Below, one piece after another: positions 9,712 through 17,244 of a DNA stretch of 64,000 nucleotides. The stretch covers positions 34,916 to 98,915 of the forward strand of contig RRZV01000018.1 of the NCBI GenBank assembly GCA_003931895.1, given 5' to 3'. The notes beneath the pieces are model-generated. The model saw only the letters and a program-made list of their open reading frames with translations. It was not told the origin of the DNA and did not search any database. Position numbers and translations under genes: made by a program. Position 1 is the stretch's first letter. Each line of letters starts with the position of its first letter. This DNA is from Mesohalobacter salilacus. Lineage in GTDB: Bacteria > Bacteroidota > Bacteroidia > Flavobacteriales > Flavobacteriaceae.

Positions 9712-10689
9712 TTATTTAGCTTCTTCGACCAACTCGTCGACACTTTCAACAGAGGCTAAATACCGCTCTGCATCAAGAGCAGCCATGCAACCAGTGCCAG
9801 CTGCGGTTACGGCTTGTCTGTATTCTTTGTCTTGAGCATCACCGCTAGCAAATACACCTGGATAGTTGGTTTTTGTACTTTTAGATTCAGTAATGATGTA
9901 TCCAACGTCATCCATGTTGAGCTGTCCTTTAAATATATCAGTGTTAGGTTTGTGGCCAATGGCTATAAATAAACCAGTGATTTTTATGTCTTCTTTTTCC
10001 TGAGTTTCGTTATTAACCATTCTAAGACCTTCAACTACTTGTTCACCTAGAACTTCATCGACTTCAGTATTAAATCTAACATCGATGTTTTTAGTATTAA
10101 AAACACGGTGTTGCATAGCTTTTGAAGCCCTCAAAACATCTCTCCGAACTAACATGGTAACGGACTTGCAAATTTTAGCAAGATAAGTAGCCTCTTCAGC
10201 TGCGGTGTCACCACCACCAACTATGGCGACATCCTGATTTTTATAGAAAAACCCATCGCAAACAGCACAAGCAGATACGCCTCCACCACGCAAGCGTTGT
10301 TCACTTGGTATGTTAAGATATTTTGCTGAAGCGCCAGTAGAGATGATAATACTTTCTGCTTCAATCCATTTGTTATTATCAATTTGAACTTTATGAATGC
10401 CGCCTTTTTCCTTACTAAGCTCAGTTTTAGTTGCCATACCGATTCTTACGTCTGTATCAAATCTTTCGGCTTGGGCTTTTAATTGCTCCATCATAGTTGG
10501 GCCATCTATTCCATCTGGGTATCCAGGAAAATTATCAACATCGGTTGTTGTAGTAAGTTGCCCGCCTGGTTCCATGCCTGTATATAAAACAGGTTTTAGG
10601 TCTGCTCTGGCAGCATAAATTGCAGCGGTATAGCCAGCTGGCCCAGACCCTATTATTAAACATTTAATGCGTTCTACTTGATTATCCAT
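9712..10689 (-). CDS. trxB: thioredoxin-disulfide reductase
   Basis: FAD-dependent enzyme that reduces thioredoxin with NADPH. The FAD-binding GSGPAG is at residues 14-19, the redox pair CAVC at 141-144, the NADPH-binding GGGDTAAEEA at about 158-167, and the second FAD motif GVFASGD near the C-terminus. The ATG at 10689 is preferred over a TTG two codons upstream. A consensus promoter lies about 20 bases upstream. Confidence 0.96.
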   Translation of the reverse strand: MDNQVERIKCLIIGSGPAGYTAAIYAARADLKPVLYTGMEPGGQLTTTTDVDNFPGYPDGIDGPTMMEQLKAQAERFDTDVRIGMATKTELSKEKGGIHKVQIDNNKWIEAESIIISTGASAKYLNIPSEQRLRGGGVSACAVCDGFFYKNQDVAIVGGGDTAAEEATYLAKICKSVTMLVRRDVLRASKAMQHRVFNTKNIDVRFNTEVDEVLGEQVVEGLRMVNNETQEKEDIKITGLFIAIGHKPNTDIFKGQLNMDDVGYIITESKSTKTNYPGVFASGDAQDKEYRQAVTAAGTGCMAALDAERYLASVESVDELVEEAK

Positions 10690-10708
10690 GATCAAAAATT
10701 TTATTTAG

Positions 10709-10738
10709 CAAAAGTATTATCTTTTATTGTATTGTCAA
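10709..10738 (-). promoter_or_regulatory. Bacteroidota-type promoter of trxB
   Basis: Read on the minus strand: TTG, then 19 bases, then TACTTTTG, which fits the Bacteroidota housekeeping consensus TTTG-N19-TAnnTTTG. The predicted transcript would start about 10-15 bases before the trxB ATG. Confidence 0.7.
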
Positions 10739-10785
10739 CTGTTTGGTGATAGGTTTTTACAATTTGGTATAAGTTTTATGAATAA

Positions 10786-10810
10786 AAAAAGCCGACAAAG
10801 ATGTCGGCTT
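10786..10810 (-). terminator. terminator of the DUF4168 gene
   Basis: AAGCCGACA and TGTCGGCTT form a perfect 9-bp stem with a 4-base loop. On the minus strand it is followed by a T-run, so it ends transcription of the DUF4168 gene whose stop codon is 20 bases upstream. Confidence 0.85.
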
Positions 10811-10830
10811 GATTTCATATTTCAAAATAT

Positions 10831-11256
10831 CTATTTTATTAATTTTTGAATTTTTTCATTGAGTGCTTTATCGCTTTGAGAAGCTTTAGCAATAGCTTGA
10901 TAAGTTTCTAACTTTAATCCATTCTTTTCAATTAACCGCTCCATAGATTCTTGAATATCTTTTTTAAGATTCTGGATATTTTTTAAAGCCAGATTGTATT
11001 GTCTTTTTTGAGCTGTTGTTGGTTTCTTTTCAGCATTTGGATTATTGATTAACTCGTGAATATCTGTAAACTCATCATTGGTTAAACCAGCATCTTCAAT
11101 AGCAGAAACCATATTGAGTTGAAATGTCATGTTTTCATTTCTAACTTCTTTGTAAGCGTTTGCAAACTTTTCAAGTGTTTGAGCTGAAAAATTTTCTTTT
11201 TGACTCCACGATATAGTCGATAAACTTATAAAAGCTATAATAATTAAGTTTCTCAT
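10831..11256 (-). CDS. DUF4168 family secreted protein
   Basis: A 141-residue protein with a signal peptide (MRNLIIIAFISLSTISWSQ). The mature part is all-helical and fits the DUF4168 pattern: LEKFANAYKEVRNEN near residue 28, then AIEDAGLTNDEFTDI, and C-terminal GLKLETYQAIAKASQSDKALNEKIQKL. The function of this family is unknown. It has its own promoter and terminator, so it is monocistronic. Confidence 0.82.
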   Translation of the reverse strand: MRNLIIIAFISLSTISWSQKENFSAQTLEKFANAYKEVRNENMTFQLNMVSAIEDAGLTNDEFTDIHELINNPNAEKKPTTAQKRQYNLALKNIQNLKKDIQESMERLIEKNGLKLETYQAIAKASQSDKALNEKIQKLIK

Positions 11257-11274
11257 TTTTTATTTTTTATAAAA

Positions 11275-11304
11275 CAAATATATTAATATTGATAGTACTA
11301 CAAA
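11275..11304 (-). promoter_or_regulatory. Bacteroidota-type promoter of the DUF4168 gene
   Basis: On the minus strand: TTTG, 18 bases, TATATTTG, a complete match to both elements. It lies about 20 bases upstream of the ATG at 11256 and just after the mazG stop. Confidence 0.72.
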
Positions 11305-11311
11305 GCTTAAA

Positions 11312-12079
11312 TTATAAATTTTTAGCTTTTTCCCAAAACCTATTCATTTCGTTTAAACTCATATCTTGTAGCTTTAAATTTTGATTTTGGGTTTGTTCTT
11401 CTAGGTAGCTAAAGCGTTTAATAAATTTTTTATTAGTTAACTCCAAAGCCCTTTCTGGGTCAATATTATGATGTCTAGCATAGTTGATTAAAGCAAAAAG
11501 CATATCACCAAATTCGCCTTCCATTTTTTCGTGGTTTTGTGCATTGGCTTCCATCTCAAACTCTTCAATTTCTTCTTTTATTTTATCTAAAACTTGTTCA
11601 GGTTTTTCCCAGTCAAAGCCAATACCAGCAACCTTATCTTGAATGCGTTGAGCTTTTATTAGCGCCGGCAGACTTTTTGGCACACCTTCTAAAACACTCT
11701 TTTTACCTTCTTTTAGTTTGAGCATTTCCCAGTTTTTTTTGACGTCATCTTCGTTTTCTACCTTTACATCACTGTAAATATGCGGGTGTCTGTCTATAAG
11801 TTTTTTGCATATAGCTTCTATGACATCTTCAATATCAAATTTATTTTTTTCTGAAGCAATTTTGGCATAAAATACAATGTGTAAGAGTAAATCTCCGAGT
11901 TCCCCTTTGATGTCCTCAAAATTTTCTTCAAGTATAGCGTCTGTCAGTTCATAGGTCTCTTCAATTGTTAAATGACTTAAACTTTGAATGGTTTGTTTTC
12001 GATCCCAAGGGCAACCTTCACGAAGTTCGTCCATGATTTTGAGTAATTGGTCAAAGGATTTATGATTTAACTTTTTCAT
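11312..12079 (-). CDS. mazG: nucleoside triphosphate pyrophosphohydrolase MazG
   Basis: Hydrolyses (d)NTPs to NMP and pyrophosphate. Two MazG domains are present in 255 residues. The first has TIEETYELTDAI and GELGDLLLHIVFY (ExxE ... ExxD metal-binding helices). The second has KIKEEIEEFEMEA and EGEFGDMLFALINYAR. The CPWDRKQT motif near the N-terminus is characteristic of the housekeeping form. Confidence 0.95.
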   Translation of the reverse strand: MKKLNHKSFDQLLKIMDELREGCPWDRKQTIQSLSHLTIEETYELTDAILEENFEDIKGELGDLLLHIVFYAKIASEKNKFDIEDVIEAICKKLIDRHPHIYSDVKVENEDDVKKNWEMLKLKEGKKSVLEGVPKSLPALIKAQRIQDKVAGIGFDWEKPEQVLDKIKEEIEEFEMEANAQNHEKMEGEFGDMLFALINYARHHNIDPERALELTNKKFIKRFSYLEEQTQNQNLKLQDMSLNEMNRFWEKAKNL

Positions 12080-12092
12080 TTAATTTTTTTTT

Positions 12093-12127
12093 CAAAAGTA
12101 ACAAATACTTTTTTTGTCTATGGCAAA
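12093..12127 (-). promoter_or_regulatory. Bacteroidota-type promoter of mazG
   Basis: On the minus strand: TTTG, 23 bases, TACTTTTG. The spacing is at the long end of the accepted range; the -7 element lies 14-21 bases before the mazG ATG. Confidence 0.55.
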
Positions 12128-12288
12128 TAATAATTGTTAAAAACGAATTGAACTATTTACTAAAAGTTGAGAGTTGAAATTAAAACAGTAATATTGAAAT
12201 CAATAATAACAGTAAAGTTGATAGTTTTTATCAAGAATAAAAATCATTTTTATTATATTTACTAAATAATTTTAAAAAACTAATAATT

Positions 12289-13437
12289 ATGAAAAAATTT
12301 TTACTTTACACATTGTTTTTATGTACTGCATATTTTATGCAAGCACAGACTGTAGGGATAGTCGGTCCCGCTGCCAATGGGTGGCCTAGCGACGGCAACC
12401 CAACAGACATTATGCTGACAGATAATGGCGATGGAACGCATTCTATAGATGCTTTAACGTTAACAACAGGACCTGCTAAATTTAGGGAAAATCAAGATTG
12501 GGCCGTAAGTTGGGGTGGAGATACTTTCCCATCAGGACCAATTACAAATGGAGATATACCCGTTCAAGCTGGGGTTTATGATATTGTGTTAGATTTGAAT
12601 AACAACACTTATACATTTACTGATGTAGGAACTTTCACACAAATTGAAATTGTTGGTTCCGCTATTACAGGGTCGTCTAACCCACAAATGTCAACGATAG
12701 ACGGTGTGAATTATGAACTAAGCGTGACTCAATTTGGTGATGGTGATTTACAGTTTCAGGAAGTCGGCACGTCCAATGTCTATGGCGCAAATAGCTTTCC
12801 GTCTGGAACAGCAACTGTTGGCGGTATGGCCATTCCTGCTCAAGCTGGTTTTTACGAAGTCTCTTTTAATTTAAATACAGGAGATTTCTCTTTTAATATC
12901 CCTGACGTTGGCATTGTAGGTCCTGCAGCAGCGGGTTGGCCTTCTGATACTAATCCTACAGATATTTTAATGAGCTCGACTGATGGTGATGTATATTCTC
13001 TAAATAACCAAACACTAACTGACGGTTTATTAAAATTTAGACAAAATTTAGACTGGTCTGTAAATTGGGGAGGTGATACTTTTCCCTCAGGCTCTTTTAC
13101 AAGTAATGATATTAATGTAACTGCAGGAACTTATGATATTAGTTTCTTTAGAGCTAATCAAACTTATACTTTTACCTCACTATCCATTGAAGATTTAGCT
13201 TTTAATCAATTTAAGTTATATCCTAATCCAACTAAAGATGTTTGGGTCTTTGATAATCCTGGAACAAGTATCAAAAGCATTCAGATTTTTGATGCGTTTG
13301 GTAAATCAGTTTTAGAAATCAATCCTAACTCTACTCAGGTCAATGTGAGTGCTCAAGTTTTATCTCAAGGCTTATATTTAGCTAAAATCGGTTTAGTTGA
13401 TGGCTCTGAAACCACTGTAAAAATTATCAAGCAGTAA
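12289..13437 (+). CDS. secreted repeat protein with T9SS sorting tail, SusE/SusF-like repeats
   Basis: 382 residues. A signal peptide covers 1-19. Then come three beta-rich repeats of about 90 residues (about 22-113, 117-205, 207-297); the first and third share GIVGPAA, WPSD, NPTD and WGGDTFPSG almost unchanged, while the middle one has diverged. The C-terminal 75 residues are a type A T9SS sorting domain (FKLYPNPTKDVW ... VKIIKQ), so the protein is exported by the type IX system. The repeats resemble the SusE/SusF beta-sandwiches that bind glycans, but no susC/susD pair is nearby and the ligand is unknown. A terminator follows 24 bases after the stop. Confidence 0.8.
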   Translation: MKKFLLYTLFLCTAYFMQAQTVGIVGPAANGWPSDGNPTDIMLTDNGDGTHSIDALTLTTGPAKFRENQDWAVSWGGDTFPSGPITNGDIPVQAGVYDIVLDLNNNTYTFTDVGTFTQIEIVGSAITGSSNPQMSTIDGVNYELSVTQFGDGDLQFQEVGTSNVYGANSFPSGTATVGGMAIPAQAGFYEVSFNLNTGDFSFNIPDVGIVGPAAAGWPSDTNPTDILMSSTDGDVYSLNNQTLTDGLLKFRQNLDWSVNWGGDTFPSGSFTSNDINVTAGTYDISFFRANQTYTFTSLSIEDLAFNQFKLYPNPTKDVWVFDNPGTSIKSIQIFDAFGKSVLEINPNSTQVNVSAQVLSQGLYLAKIGLVDGSETTVKIIKQ

Positions 13438-13460
13438 TTTTACCAAATTTCTAAATAAAG

Positions 13461-13494
13461 AAAAGGCTTCCCGATTGGTAAGCCTTTTTTCTTT
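13461..13494 (+). terminator. terminator after the T9SS repeat protein
   Basis: AAAAGGCTT and AAGCCTTTT form a 9-bp stem with a 10-base loop; the right arm runs into a T-rich tract. Confidence 0.8.
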
Positions 13495-13533
13495 TTCTAA
13501 TCAAATTTAATAATTACTTAACGAATAAACGTT

Positions 13534-13657
13534 ATTAATCCAGTAATTAAAATTTATGTCACACTGAGCGAAGGCGAAGTGAAAAAGCGACCATTCGACT
13601 GCGCTCATGGAGATATTCTAGCTTAAAATATAGAATAATCAGCATTACTGGTTTAAT
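13534..13657. repeat. nested inverted-repeat element in a convergent gap
   Basis: Outer arms at 13534-13547 and 13644-13657 are complementary over 14 bases with one mismatch. Inside lie an imperfect REP-like palindrome (13565-13581 with 13592-13607; TGAGCG ... CGCTCA) and a 6-bp hairpin (ATTCTA at 13616-13621, TAGAAT at 13631-13636). The gap separates the T9SS gene from the GIN gene, both of which end here. It may terminate transcription or be a dispersed palindromic repeat. Confidence 0.6.
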
Positions 13658-13671
13658 AGTTTAGAACTATA

Positions 13672-14514
13672 TTACTTATAAGTGATATCACCACCAGATG
13701 ATTCGTTTTTATCTAAACGAACGCTGGGCTTGTTGTGGTATTTGATATCTGAACCACTTGAAGCATTTCCTGTTAAAATTTCAATAGGATAAACATCAAT
13801 GTTAGAGCCAGAACTTGCTGTTGCAGTAACATTTATCGCTTTTAAGTTTTTAGCGTCAATATCTGATCCGCTAGAGGAATTAGCGCTAAGCTCATCAGTA
13901 TAACCTTCGACATTTAAATCAGAACCGCTAGATGATGTGGCTTGTAGCGATTGGCTTTTTCCTGTAAGGTATAAATCAGAACCACTACTCGAATTGGCGA
14001 TAACATTTGTAGAAGATATTTTTAATTTCATATCTGATCCACTGCTGCTGCTACAATTTAATTTTTGAGTTTTTACATTTAACTCTATATCTGAGCCGCT
14101 GGAAGAGGAGATGTCGATATCATTAAAGTTTAGCTGCTCAGAAGCAAATAGGTTAATACCCGATGATGCGCTTAATTTGGTTAAACTACCAGAAAAGTAT
14201 ATTGTGATTAATTTAGAATCCGCTCGCCCTATGTTGTCTTTGCTTTTAGTTCCGATTTTTAAAGATTGAGCATTTTGGTCAATTTTAAGTTCGTCAATTA
14301 GGTTTTCATTGGCCTTTACAATTAACTTATTTTCGTTGCTTTGAACAAGTTTTACATCCCAAGCATTGGCGAGAGAGAGTTCTTCAAAGGATGATAGGTC
14401 GAATTCTTTTTCGGCGACTTCGCCTTCACCATTTATGGTGTTAAAGCCATCAATATTGCATTGCGTGCTAAATGTTAGAATAGCAAAAGCAAGAAATTTT
14501 AGTAATGTTGTCAT
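13672..14514 (-). CDS. GIN-domain (DUF2807) protein with Ser-Gly-Asp ladder
   Basis: A 280-residue exported protein (signal peptide about residues 1-18; a Cys at 19 lacks a good lipobox). The mature part is a DUF2807 beta-helix. SSG(S)D motifs recur with Gly at residues 119, 140, 159, 178, 197, 216, 236, 254 and 274, i.e. a period of about 19 residues. This probably stacks Ser and Asp on one face of the helix. Such proteins are commonly encoded with PadR and PspC genes in Bacteroidota, as here. The role is unknown; envelope stress or surface interaction is inferred. Confidence 0.85.
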   Translation of the reverse strand: MTTLLKFLAFAILTFSTQCNIDGFNTINGEGEVAEKEFDLSSFEELSLANAWDVKLVQSNENKLIVKANENLIDELKIDQNAQSLKIGTKSKDNIGRADSKLITIYFSGSLTKLSASSGINLFASEQLNFNDIDISSSSGSDIELNVKTQKLNCSSSSGSDMKLKISSTNVIANSSSGSDLYLTGKSQSLQATSSSGSDLNVEGYTDELSANSSSGSDIDAKNLKAINVTATASSGSNIDVYPIEILTGNASSGSDIKYHNKPSVRLDKNESSGGDITYK

Positions 14515-14549
14515 GAGTTTTGGTTTTATAGGTTAATTATACAGACGTT

Positions 14550-16151
14550 TTATTCTTTATTTTGGTTGCCTGAGGATTCAATAACTTTACAACTTGAGCA
14601 AAATAATTTGTTGTCGTTTAAAGTGTAAATTTCATCGAATTTATTTTTGCTTTCAAGCGGATGAAAATAGTTTTCAAGAAAATCATTGGTGTTTTCATTT
14701 AATTTAATTTTCACATCATCAGGGATATAGATATCGATATCGACACCTAGATAATTGTCACTTAATTCTGGTGGTGAGAGGAAATAACTGTCTAATAAAA
14801 TCTGGTTAGTATCAATATTATAATTATAGGTTAATAGGTTGGCTTGGTTTCGAGCCTTATTTTCGTCAAAAGCATAAGTCCATTTTGAAACTCTGATGTA
14901 GGCCACTTGATCACTGCTGCGATTTAACTTGATATCAACATTAGAATCGTATAAAATTTTATTATCATTTTCATCATAAGTGATTTTCTCTTGATTCTTC
15001 TTAAATGGTGAAACGGTATAATTCAAATTCCCTTTCATTTTTATCAATATAGTGTCTTGTGGCTTAAGGTTCAGGCTTGTCGTATTAACAACTTCACCCG
15101 AAACCCTTTCTCTTAATGAAGAATTGACACCTATAAAAATCAGCGTCGCAATACTTAAAACCCATAAGATAATAATACTGATAATGAAAGTTTTGCTAAC
15201 ACGTTTTATGTTGGAAAATAACAATCTTAAACTCAGTATAAAGATCAATACCAAAGGTATAGCAAGAGCAATAAAAGTAGCTGTAATGACTAGCCAAGCT
15301 GGTATACCATTGTAAATTAGACCGTCAATTCTTATGATTCCAGAGTCAATTAGATCAATGTTGCCAAACAAGCCAATGCCACTCAGACCTAAAGCTGTAA
15401 AAAGCAGACTTAAGAGGCCTAATCCAGAAAATAACATCAGGATAAATCCTATGATTTTGACCAAAGTTTTTCCTATTTTAAGAACTACTTTTTCAAGCTC
15501 ACTAAAAAAAGAAGAAATACTGCTTTGAGCCTGTTTTGAGTGTTTTTTGACATCGACATCTTTTATTTTTTCGGAGACATTGTCGTAGCCTTCTTTAATT
15601 TTTTTTTCAATATTAGAAAGGTTGATAGGTTCACCTTTCATAGCCAATTTTTCGGCAGTAGTTTTGGCTTCAGGAACAAGAATCCAAAGTAAGATGTAAA
15701 TCAAAATTGCCCAACCAAATGAAAGTACAGCAAACAAAATCCACAAGAGTCTGACCCAAATCACATCAATCCCAAGATAATGCCCTAAACCTGCAGAAAC
15801 GCCACTGATATAAGATTGGTCTTTATCCCGATACAGCTTCTTTTCTACTTTTTGATAAGCTTGACTTTGTTGATTGTCTTCTTCATCAGAAATGCTATAA
15901 TCTTTGGGTTCACCCATAATTTTGATGATCTCGTTGACATCTTCTGAGGTGATGACTTGTTTGTCAGAAATCATACGTTCTATAAAGAGTTCGGCGATTC
16001 GTGATTCTATGTCTTGAATAATTTCATCACGACTTGTTTCATTGGCCAAATATGATTTTATGGCATCTAAATAATTTTTCAGAACCTTATATGCATTTTC
16101 ATCAATATGAAAAATCTGATTGGCAATATTGATATCTAAGGTTTTATTCAT
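14550..16151 (-). CDS. PspC-domain membrane protein
   Basis: 533 residues. An N-terminal cytoplasmic helical region (about 1-100) is followed by a PspC domain (about 103-160: LYRDKDQSYISGVSAGLG, then WILFAVLSFGWAILIYILLWILVP). Further membrane segments lie at about 225-330, and a C-terminal extracytoplasmic domain follows (about 345-533) with Cys-x-x-Cys near the end. Related proteins respond to envelope stress. It overlaps the PadR gene by 8 bases and precedes the GIN gene, so the three are coexpressed. Confidence 0.88.
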   Translation of the reverse strand: MNKTLDINIANQIFHIDENAYKVLKNYLDAIKSYLANETSRDEIIQDIESRIAELFIERMISDKQVITSEDVNEIIKIMGEPKDYSISDEEDNQQSQAYQKVEKKLYRDKDQSYISGVSAGLGHYLGIDVIWVRLLWILFAVLSFGWAILIYILLWILVPEAKTTAEKLAMKGEPINLSNIEKKIKEGYDNVSEKIKDVDVKKHSKQAQSSISSFFSELEKVVLKIGKTLVKIIGFILMLFSGLGLLSLLFTALGLSGIGLFGNIDLIDSGIIRIDGLIYNGIPAWLVITATFIALAIPLVLIFILSLRLLFSNIKRVSKTFIISIIILWVLSIATLIFIGVNSSLRERVSGEVVNTTSLNLKPQDTILIKMKGNLNYTVSPFKKNQEKITYDENDNKILYDSNVDIKLNRSSDQVAYIRVSKWTYAFDENKARNQANLLTYNYNIDTNQILLDSYFLSPPELSDNYLGVDIDIYIPDDVKIKLNENTNDFLENYFHPLESKNKFDEIYTLNDNKLFCSSCKVIESSGNQNKE

Positions 16152-16488
16152 GGTTTTGGTCTTTTGGGTTTGTAATGGTTTTTACAGCAATTTGTAGGTC
16201 TGTCCAAGAGTTTGAGAGTTCGTCTAAAAACGCCTGTCCAGAGGAAGTTAATTTATAATATTTTCGCGGAGGTCCGCCTGTAGATTCTTCCCAGCGGTAT
16301 TCTAGGAGTTCAGCATTTTTTAGCCTAGTGAGTAAAGGATAAATTGTACCTTCAACGACGATGAGTTTAGCCGATTTTAATTCGTCAAGGATTTCAGCGA
16401 CATAAGCATCTTTATTTTTTAGTATAGATAGAATACAGTATTCTAAAATACCTTTCCGCATCTGTGCTTTTGTGTTTTCTATATTCAT
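16144..16488 (-). CDS. PadR-family transcriptional regulator
   Basis: A 114-residue winged-helix protein: MRKGILEYCILSILKNKDAYVAEILDEL (recognition region), VEGTIYPLLTRLKNAELLEYRW, and the PRKYYKLT wing. This is the short PadR form that controls adjacent membrane-protein genes. It is the first gene of a PadR-PspC-GIN operon and overlaps the next gene by 8 bases. A palindrome sits just downstream of its own promoter, which suggests autorepression. Confidence 0.92.
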   Translation of the reverse strand: MNIENTKAQMRKGILEYCILSILKNKDAYVAEILDELKSAKLIVVEGTIYPLLTRLKNAELLEYRWEESTGGPPRKYYKLTSSGQAFLDELSNSWTDLQIAVKTITNPKDQNHE

Positions 16489-16506
16489 GTTTTATTGGCT
16501 TAAAAG

Positions 16507-16560
16507 AGATATATAGTAATATCTGATACAAAGATACGTTTATTAGAAGTTACTTTGCAA
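16507..16560 (-). promoter_or_regulatory. promoter and candidate PadR operator
   Basis: On the minus strand: TTG (complement of 16558-16560), 21 bases, TATCTTTG (complement of 16529-16536). The predicted start region overlaps a palindrome at 16507-16524 with 6-bp arms AGATAT and ATATCT, similar in style to AT-rich PadR operators. The promoter match is direct; the operator role is inferred from position. Confidence 0.65.
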
Positions 16561-16686
16561 TACATAGTAGTATAAATTAACGAAATATTATGATATTAAA
16601 CTAATTTTTTTATTGAATTAATCCAAGTAAATTATGGGGAAAGCTCTTTTTAAACCTTAGAAAAGTTTAATTTTACAATAAAAAAT

Positions 16687-17139
16687 ATGTTGAAACCTTA
16701 TAAGGTCAATTGGTTTTTGCTGTTTAAGTTGCCTTCAGCTTGGTTTTGTGGTGTTCGGCTTAAATCCATAGATGCATCAAGGAGTCAAGTTACTGTCAAG
16801 CATCGGTGGATTAATCAAAATCCTTTTAAGAGCTTGTATTTCGCAGTGCAAAACATGGCAGCTGAGTTAAGCACAGGTGTTTTAGTCATGCAAGCTATTC
16901 AATCACAAAACCAAAAAGTCTCAATGTTGGTCATAGAAGCACATTCTGAATTTTTTAAAAAAGCGACGGGTCGAATTAGATTTAAATGTCATGATGGACA
17001 AAAGATCGACAAAATAGTGCACGAAAGTATAAGAGATATAACGTCTAAACAGATGACATTATTTGTAGAAGCTTTTGATAAAAATGATGTTATGGTTTCA
17101 AAATTTAATTTTACGTGGAGTGTTAAACCTAAAGATTAA
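16687..17139 (+). CDS. DUF4442 hotdog-fold protein
   Basis: A 150-residue protein of the DUF4442 family, which has a thioesterase-like hotdog fold. Visible signatures are the N-terminal NWFLLFKLPSAWFCGVRL, the RWINQNPFKSLYFAVQNMAAELSTG helix (acid-base region of hotdog proteins) and TGRIRFKC. Substrate and role are not known. It stands alone, divergent from the PadR operon. Confidence 0.83.
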   Translation: MLKPYKVNWFLLFKLPSAWFCGVRLKSIDASRSQVTVKHRWINQNPFKSLYFAVQNMAAELSTGVLVMQAIQSQNQKVSMLVIEAHSEFFKKATGRIRFKCHDGQKIDKIVHESIRDITSKQMTLFVEAFDKNDVMVSKFNFTWSVKPKD

Positions 17140-17244
17140 TTATCTACCAAACTTGATATTGGTCATAAAGACACATATTGTTTAAAGATTGATAACCTTT
17201 ACTCTAAAAACATACTTTATTTTTGTAAACAAATTTCTTTTCAA

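Noticed and set aside
12289..13437. A polysaccharide utilisation locus
   Set aside because: SusE/F-like repeats occur, but there is no SusC/SusD pair, sensor or glycosidase beside the gene.
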